This document shows, piece after piece, positions 59,304 through 64,000 of a DNA stretch of 64,000 nt (within the stretch, counting starts at the first letter, position 1; each line of letters opens with the position of its first letter). The DNA is taken from contig JAMXBD010002230.1 in the NCBI GenBank assembly GCA_024138025.1, forward strand, positions 124,001 to 188,000, in the 5' to 3' direction. The notes beneath the pieces are model-generated. The model was given only the letters and a program-made list of their open reading frames with translations. It did not search any database and was not told the DNA's origin. The stretch comes from Combretum micranthum. Taxonomy: Eukaryota > Streptophyta > Magnoliopsida > Myrtales > Combretaceae. Both the position numbers and the translations under genes were made by a program.

Positions 59304-59315
59304 TGGTATCAGAGC
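59304..59315 (+). other. Primer-binding site of element B
   Basis: TGGTATCAGAGC, 7 bases after the LTR end, complementary to initiator Met tRNA as in A. Confidence 0.95.
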
Positions 59316-59422
59316 ACTAGGTTATTAGGCATGACAATAGAGTTAAAATCAAACCTAGAACTAAGTAACTAGGATAAAATTGGAGTTAAAAGCTAGGCTA
59401 ATTAATAGTTTTCGTGTTGTAG

Positions 59423-60712
59423 GTTTCCTTGGGTGAAACCCGAGAACGAGCTAGGAACTTCACCAAAAGACTAGATGAAACCATGGTGGAATACCGGCTT
59501 CGGTTAAGGGTTTTATGTGAAGACTTTGCATTGGTCCAGCGACCTAGGACAATAAAAGAGATGTATAAGCTATGGAAAGAGGGCTTAGATACACAAGATG
59601 GATATCTGTGATAGATCAGTTAAGATATGATCCAATAAGGAGAAGAAGATGGACAATCATGGAGACTATTTATACCCTAGAGAGGGTGATGGTAGAATAT
59701 GCGGAGAACCCATGTTAAGAGAAGCCACATTTATCTTAAGAATGAAGGAAGTCCCACCCACCCAGACTTTGGGAATTGGCATGGCATAGGACCACTTTAT
59801 GTGCATGCCCGTGATGACCTGGATGATCATAGGGATTGGAATTTGGCAGATATCAGAAATCATTTTGTGTGGCAAGCTAGATACCTTGATCTTATCCCAT
59901 TCCTAGGAGGAGCTCCAGCTCCACAAGTAGGAAACGGGGGAGTACACCTGATTAATGCCCCAGCTGTTGAGGAAGATGAAGGGAATGAAGGAAACAATGA
60001 GGGAGAAGAAAACAATGTGGAAGAATCTGAGGAGGAAGAAGACCCAGAAGAGGACCCAAACTGGATGGAAGAAGAAATACCTAGATCCCCTACCCCTCCA
60101 GTCGTAGCTCCTGAACCACCCAACCCTCCACCAGAACCAGTTGTATGGGATTTCAATAGGGATCTGGACATACCCGATAGTGGGAGGGCAGAACCAGAAT
60201 TCGACCCCACCGTATGGAAAGATATTTACCCAGTAGGCGAGCAACCCCCTGAGGTTGAGGCAGTAGCCCCTGAACCGGTAGCTCCAGAACCTGTGGAGGG
60301 AATGAATGAAGCTGACCCTTGGATAAGTGAATTCAGGGAAAGGTGGAGTAGGATGTGGGAAGAAGCAGGAAGAGAAGCAGAGAGAGAAATGGGAATTAGG
60401 AATGAATCTGATGATAGAGTTGATATGGAGGAAACAAATCAAGTAGGAGATCAAGAAGTGAGAGAAGAAGAAGCAAGAGAAGAAGAAGAGGAAGAAGAAG
60501 AGGAAGAGGAAGAAGAAGAGGAAGAGGAGGAACCAGAGCCTCTAGCCCGACCCGCTCAGAGAAGGAGGTTGACTGTTAGGGCCTATTTGAGTCAGTTCAT
60601 CCGAAAGGATGATGGAGCATCTTCTAGTCGAGGACGACTCCCAGCCCCTCACCAGACGACTCTGATTAGAATGAAGGATGTAGTATCCCATAAGTCCAAT
60701 AGTTTCTTTTGA
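59423..60712 (+). pseudogene. ORF0 of element B: acidic upstream protein, nearly intact
   Basis: It opens after the TAG of an acceptor-like TTTTCGTGTTGTAG (59420-59422) and ends at TGA 60710-60712, about 430 codons if unbroken. The first 60 codons (59429-59611) are basic and charged. A lost C near 59583 and a lost G near 59702 interrupt the frame. From about 59745 it runs open for some 320 codons: an aromatic patch, acidic Glu/Asp and Pro-rich middle, a Trp-containing segment (WISEFRERWSRMWEE), an uninterrupted run of about 19 Glu (60475-60532), then a basic RRRLTVR patch that could act as a nuclear signal. Family unknown. It is not gag: gag lies downstream and is complete. The start codon is unknown; an upstream spliced exon or an internal ATG near 59482 are options. 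Confidence 0.65.
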
Positions 60713-61387
60713 ATAGTAGGCAATGCGGGATGCCAAATTGCCTTAGGATCTCTTTATGGTCTAGTATGTTGTTTTCCTTGTCTGTTTCCCTTTCCATGTC
60801 CTTAGATGTTATTAGATAGAAGTTGTCGGCTAGTATCGGAAGAATTGTTTTGTGTTGTCAATTTTGCAAGCTTATTTGAAAACAACTTTTGTACGGCACA
60901 AACAAGTCAATGAAGTTTATGTTGATTCCAAGAATGAAGTTTCACAAGCATCATACTTTTGCATTAGTAGTAGACTACATTCATATACTTAATTGCATAA
61001 TCATAATCTCATTCATATCATCATTTGATTCAGAAATTCTTTATTATTATGATTTCTTATTTGGAATTCCTTTGATTGCTATGATTTCTTTACTTAAGAG
61101 CCTTTTTGTGAACGACTTGGAGCTTTAAATTTTCTTTGAGCCTTTTTATGAATTCTATGTTTCTCTAAATTATTCCTAGAATTTTTGAAAACTCTTTAGC
61201 CAACGTTTTATAAACCGCAAAACTCTAAAGAAGAAATAAAACTTATTAAGACAATATGTAACAGACGAAACCGGAGGAACCGAAACCGGGAGCAAGAACC
61301 ACTCCCAAGTGAGGCTAGTAGTGCGAACCACCAGATCAACCCCAAGCTAGCATACCTGAAGCTGCTCAGCCTGACCCCCAGGCAGCT
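60713..61387 (+). other. Spacer between ORF0 and gag, element B
   Basis: AT-rich and almost identical to 32471-33146 of A. The final part after TATGTAACAG (about 61264) looks coding but is frame-broken against A (A has an extra TAGC, B has a 1-base loss). No other feature recognised. Confidence 0.4.
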
Positions 61388-62661
61388 ATGATGAATGCCA
61401 TTGGGAATTTGACAAATATGTTTGCTGCATTCATCCAGAATCAAAACCAGAACCAACCCCAACTCCGAACCAAGTCTAAGGGGTTCTGCACCTTTACCAC
61501 CTCCACCACCCCCTCCATACAGGAGAATGCAAGAGGAGTTTCCCATGCCACCAGAGGAGCAATCATATAATGCTCGTTATCCACCCCCTCCACCACCAAG
61601 AGGTTACCAGAGGAGTTCCCTCCCTGATTTCATAAAGAGTAACCGCTACTTTGATGGGGCGTTTGGAAAGCCCGATGAGGCGGAAGATTGGTTGGCTCAA
61701 ATCGAGCGTTCTTTTGCAGCATATGAGACCCCACCACACCTCCGTTTGGAGTACGGCACATACATGTTAAGATATAATGCACGTGTATGGTGGGAGTCTA
61801 AACGAAGGAGTTTGGCAACCCCAGTTAGCTGGGAGACCTTCCGAAGAGAGTTCCTAGGGAACTATTTCCCCGCCAGTCTTCGAGTAAGGTACAGCGCAGA
61901 TTTCCTGCATGTGAGACAAAGAGGCAGGACGATTGAGCAGTATGAAACGAATTCAATCACCTACTGCAGTATGCTCCTGAGTCATACAAGAATAGTGAGG
62001 AGCTACAGAAACAAGTGTTCCTGGAAGGTCTCGATGAGGACCTAAGGATAAAGATACATGAATCTGGATTGTCGACCTACCTTGAGGTGATCGAAAAGGC
62101 CCGTTTGATTGAAGGGGCCAAGAAGAGAAAGTATGCTGAACCGGACAAAAGAGTGTTCGGAAAAAGGCACTTTGATGCCTCCAGCTCGAGCTACAGAGGA
62201 AAGAGATTCAAGCCCTACCACGGTATTAAGGATAATTCTGGTGGGAGGTTTAACCAAACCAAGTCCAACATTTCCTGCTGGAAGTGCAAGGGAGGCCACT
62301 ACCCAAGGCAATGTCCCCAGTGAAGGACAAGTGTTTCTTTTGTGGCGAAGCAGGTCATCTGGTTTATGCTTGCCCAAAGAAGATGACTATAACCTGCTAC
62401 CTTTGCAAGGAAAAGGGCCATGTAACCTCCGAGTGCCCCCAGAGGAAAAGTGGAACTACCCGACCTTACGGGAATCCAGGAAATGATAACACCCAAAGGT
62501 CCGGTAGCAGAAGTGGAGGCCGTGCAGCCTCGGCCATGCATGGTATGCGGCTGTACAATTTTGAAGGCCAATGGATGATCGAGGATGATGAGGAGGAAGG
62601 CATGGAGCTGGCCGCGCTGGATCAAGACGGCGATGTGGATGGCGGCCTGGTGACAGGTTAG
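61388..62661 (+). pseudogene. gag: gag of element B, frame-broken
   Basis: The two ATGs (61388, 61391), proline-rich linker, capsid domain (DEAEDWL, WETFRREF) and three zinc knuckles are as in A. Here the first knuckle CWKCKGGHYPRQC (CX2CX3HX4C) is readable, followed by CFFCGEAGHLVYAC and CYLCKEKGHVTSEC. Breaks relative to A: loss of a G near 61949 and of a T near 62321, plus the linker near 61450. The positions broken in A at 33628 and 34016 are intact here. It ends at TAG 62659-62661 within a donor-like CAGGTTAGT. Confidence 0.8.
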
Positions 62662-62819
62662 TAACAAGTTCCTTTTAAGATAAAGTTCTTTCTTCGTAGC
62701 AAGTTTTTATAAAGGAAATTTAAAACCTGTGTAAGAGGAAAAGCTGAAATATGGAAACCCTGGAATAGATAGTTGTTGAGTGATTAGGACCAAGTAGTGA
62801 TAAATGTTTATGGTAACAG
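62657..62819 (+). other. Putative 163-bp intron at the gag-protease junction, element B
   Basis: Same boundaries as in A: CAG/GTTAGTAA and GGTAACAG/GA. It is three bases shorter, through indels in T-rich runs, with both ends unchanged. Removal restores one gag-protease frame. Confidence 0.5.
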
Positions 62820-63550
62820 GACGCATAGGAGTAAATGGGAATGAAGCTTATGTGTTGTTTGATACGGGAGCCACCCACTCCTTTATCACTACCAGCTTGG
62901 CTAAGCGGCTTGGTCTACCCATAGCCATGACAACCACAACCTTAAGGATTAAGACACCCACAGGTAGTGTTGTGTCGACTCGAGAGATAATAAAGGATTG
63001 TTTGCTAGAAATCCAAGGACACATCTCAACAAGTGATTTGATAGTCTTGGAGATGAGTAAATATGAAGTTATTCTTGGGATGAATTGGCTAAGTAAGGTT
63101 AAAGCCATTGTGGACTGTCAAGCGAAGATGATAAGTTTTGATGACCACAGGAAGGAGAGAGTAGACTTCCTTGGAGAGATCACGGTGCGAAGAGATCTTG
63201 GTTTAAGCTCCTTCGAGCTAATGATGGAAGACGAGGAAATTGTGCCAATAGAAGATGCCTGGATTAAAGAGGAAAGAGGAGAAAAGAGTGACATACCCGT
63301 GGTGAATGAGTTTGAGGATGTATTTCCTGAAGTCTTACCCGGTTTACCACCGAAAAGAGAGATTGATTTTGAAATCACTCTAGCTCCAGGTACAGAGCCG
63401 ATATCAAAGGCACCATACCGGATGGCTCCGGTGGAATTGAAGGAATTAAAGACCCAATTACAGGAGCTGTTGGATCAAGGATTCGTAAGACCTAGCGTGT
63501 CGCCATGGGGCGCACCGGTGTTGTTTGTAAAGAAAAGGACGGGTCTATGA
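62804..63550 (+). CDS. pol: Retropepsin and start of reverse transcriptase, element B
   Basis: A 248-codon frame from ATG 62804, differing from A at only a few residues (KEERGEKSD against REEEREKSD). Protease [10 protein letters not shown] and ILGMNWL motifs are intact. It ends at TGA 63548-63550 through the same one-base offset at AAAGAAAAGG as in A. Confidence 0.82.
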   Translation: MFMVTGRIGVNGNEAYVLFDTGATHSFITTSLAKRLGLPIAMTTTTLRIKTPTGSVVSTREIIKDCLLEIQGHISTSDLIVLEMSKYEVILGMNWLSKVKAIVDCQAKMISFDDHRKERVDFLGEITVRRDLGLSSFELMMEDEEIVPIEDAWIKEERGEKSDIPVVNEFEDVFPEVLPGLPPKREIDFEITLAPGTEPISKAPYRMAPVELKELKTQLQELLDQGFVRPSVSPWGAPVLFVKKRTGL

Positions 63551-64000
63551 GATTATGTATCGATTATCGGGAATTGAATAAAGTCACCATCAAAAATCGA
63601 TACCCCCTTCCAAGAATCGACGACCTCTTTGATCAGCTCCAAGGGGCAAGTGTGTTCTCGCGCATTGATTTGCGCTCCGGTTATCACCAGTTGAGAATAA
63701 AACCGGAAGATGTGCCTAAGACAGCCTTTCGCACACGGTACGGGCACTACGAGTTCTTAGTGATGCCGTTTGGATTAACTAATGCACCTGCTGCATTCAT
63801 GGACCTCATGAACCGAGTATACAAACCGCTCTTGGATAAATGTGTAATTGTGTTCATAGACGACATCCTAATCTATTCAAAGACCAGAGAACAACATGAG
63901 GAGCATCTAAGAATGGCGTTACAAACCTTGAGAGAAAATAAGTTGTACGCCAAGCTATCCAAGTGTGATTTTTGGTTGGATAGAATATCTTTTCTTGGAC
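63505..64000 (+). CDS. pol: Reverse transcriptase, element B, cut by the window end
   Basis: Open to the window edge in the same frame as the [24 protein letters not shown], the MPFGLTNAP motif and the catalytic FIDDILIYS are intact. The next part (thumb, RNase H, integrase) lies off-window. Confidence 0.85.
   Translation, partial: MGRTGVVCKEKDGSMRLCIDYRELNKVTIKNRYPLPRIDDLFDQLQGASVFSRIDLRSGYHQLRIKPEDVPKTAFRTRYGHYEFLVMPFGLTNAPAAFMDLMNRVYKPLLDKCVIVFIDDILIYSKTREQHEEHLRMALQTLRENKLYAKLSKCDFWLDRISFLG

Larger units (their letters stand above)
55751..64000 (+). mobile_element. Tekay/Del-like element B, cut by the window end
   Basis: This is a second member of A's family: a 3546-bp 5' LTR (55751-59296), then primer site, ORF0, gag, intron-like junction, protease and RT to the window edge. 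Internal sequence is nearly identical to A except for small indels. The LTR differs more in U3 (56240-56640). It is inserted in LTR P in the same orientation. The 3' half, 3' LTR and target duplication are off-window. Confidence 0.92.

Overview
The window looks like plant nuclear DNA, probably from a eudicot with a large repeat-rich genome. It is AT-rich and I see no host gene, rRNA or tRNA in it. Almost every base can be assigned to nested LTR retrotransposons, mostly Ty3/gypsy chromoviruses. Two coding families are visible: a Tekay/Del-like one with very long LTRs (about 3.4-3.5 kb) and an initiator-Met tRNA primer site, and a Reina-like one with LTRs of about 0.54 kb. I cannot name the species.

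Layout, outside in. The outermost unit is a minus-strand LTR (L: 27414-27568, 41421-41957, 50924-52704). Inserted into L are: a minus-strand LTR K (to 27413, left end off-window); a complete Tekay-like element A (27569-41420, imperfect TSD TCACT/TCATT); a solo LTR M (41958-50923, TSD CAACT), which itself holds a Reina-like element N (42903-48357); and an LTR P (52705-55750), cut by a second Tekay-like element B (55751 to the window end). K is interrupted by LTR H (2630-3073, 10808-13542, 24916-26171). H contains a partial LTR (1-2629), a solo LTR LTR2 (3074-10807, TSD ATAAG) that holds solo LTR3 (3557-7828), and a solo LTR F4 (13543-24915) that holds solo F3 (15147-24346, TSD AAACC), which holds solo F2 (16710-21556). 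Nesting reaches six levels.

Coding capacity. A and B carry an upstream acidic ORF (ORF0) between the primer site and gag, then gag with three zinc knuckles, protease, reverse transcriptase, RNase H, integrase and a C-terminal chromodomain. B is cut by the window edge inside RT. N carries gag-pro-RT-RNase H-integrase-chromodomain on the minus strand. All have frame breaks. In A and B most are single-base indels in short homopolymers and often differ between the two copies, so residual assembly error must be considered as well as decay.

Most interesting. All twelve long LTRs that cover the relevant region, on either strand and of quite different age, share a cassette of nearly constant length (70 nt in eight, 67-69 nt in four). 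It is bounded by a pyrimidine-rich acceptor ending in AG and an invariant donor GTGAGT, and has an ATG 8 nt before the donor. Inside it is a hairpin with an 18-nt loop whose second base pair is T-A, A-T, C-G or G-C in different LTRs. About 0.7 kb further on is a conserved second acceptor, usually T-rich and ending in AG. Together these suggest a spliced, structured leader exon inside the LTR. A and B also have an intron-like 163-166 bp segment exactly at the gag-protease junction.
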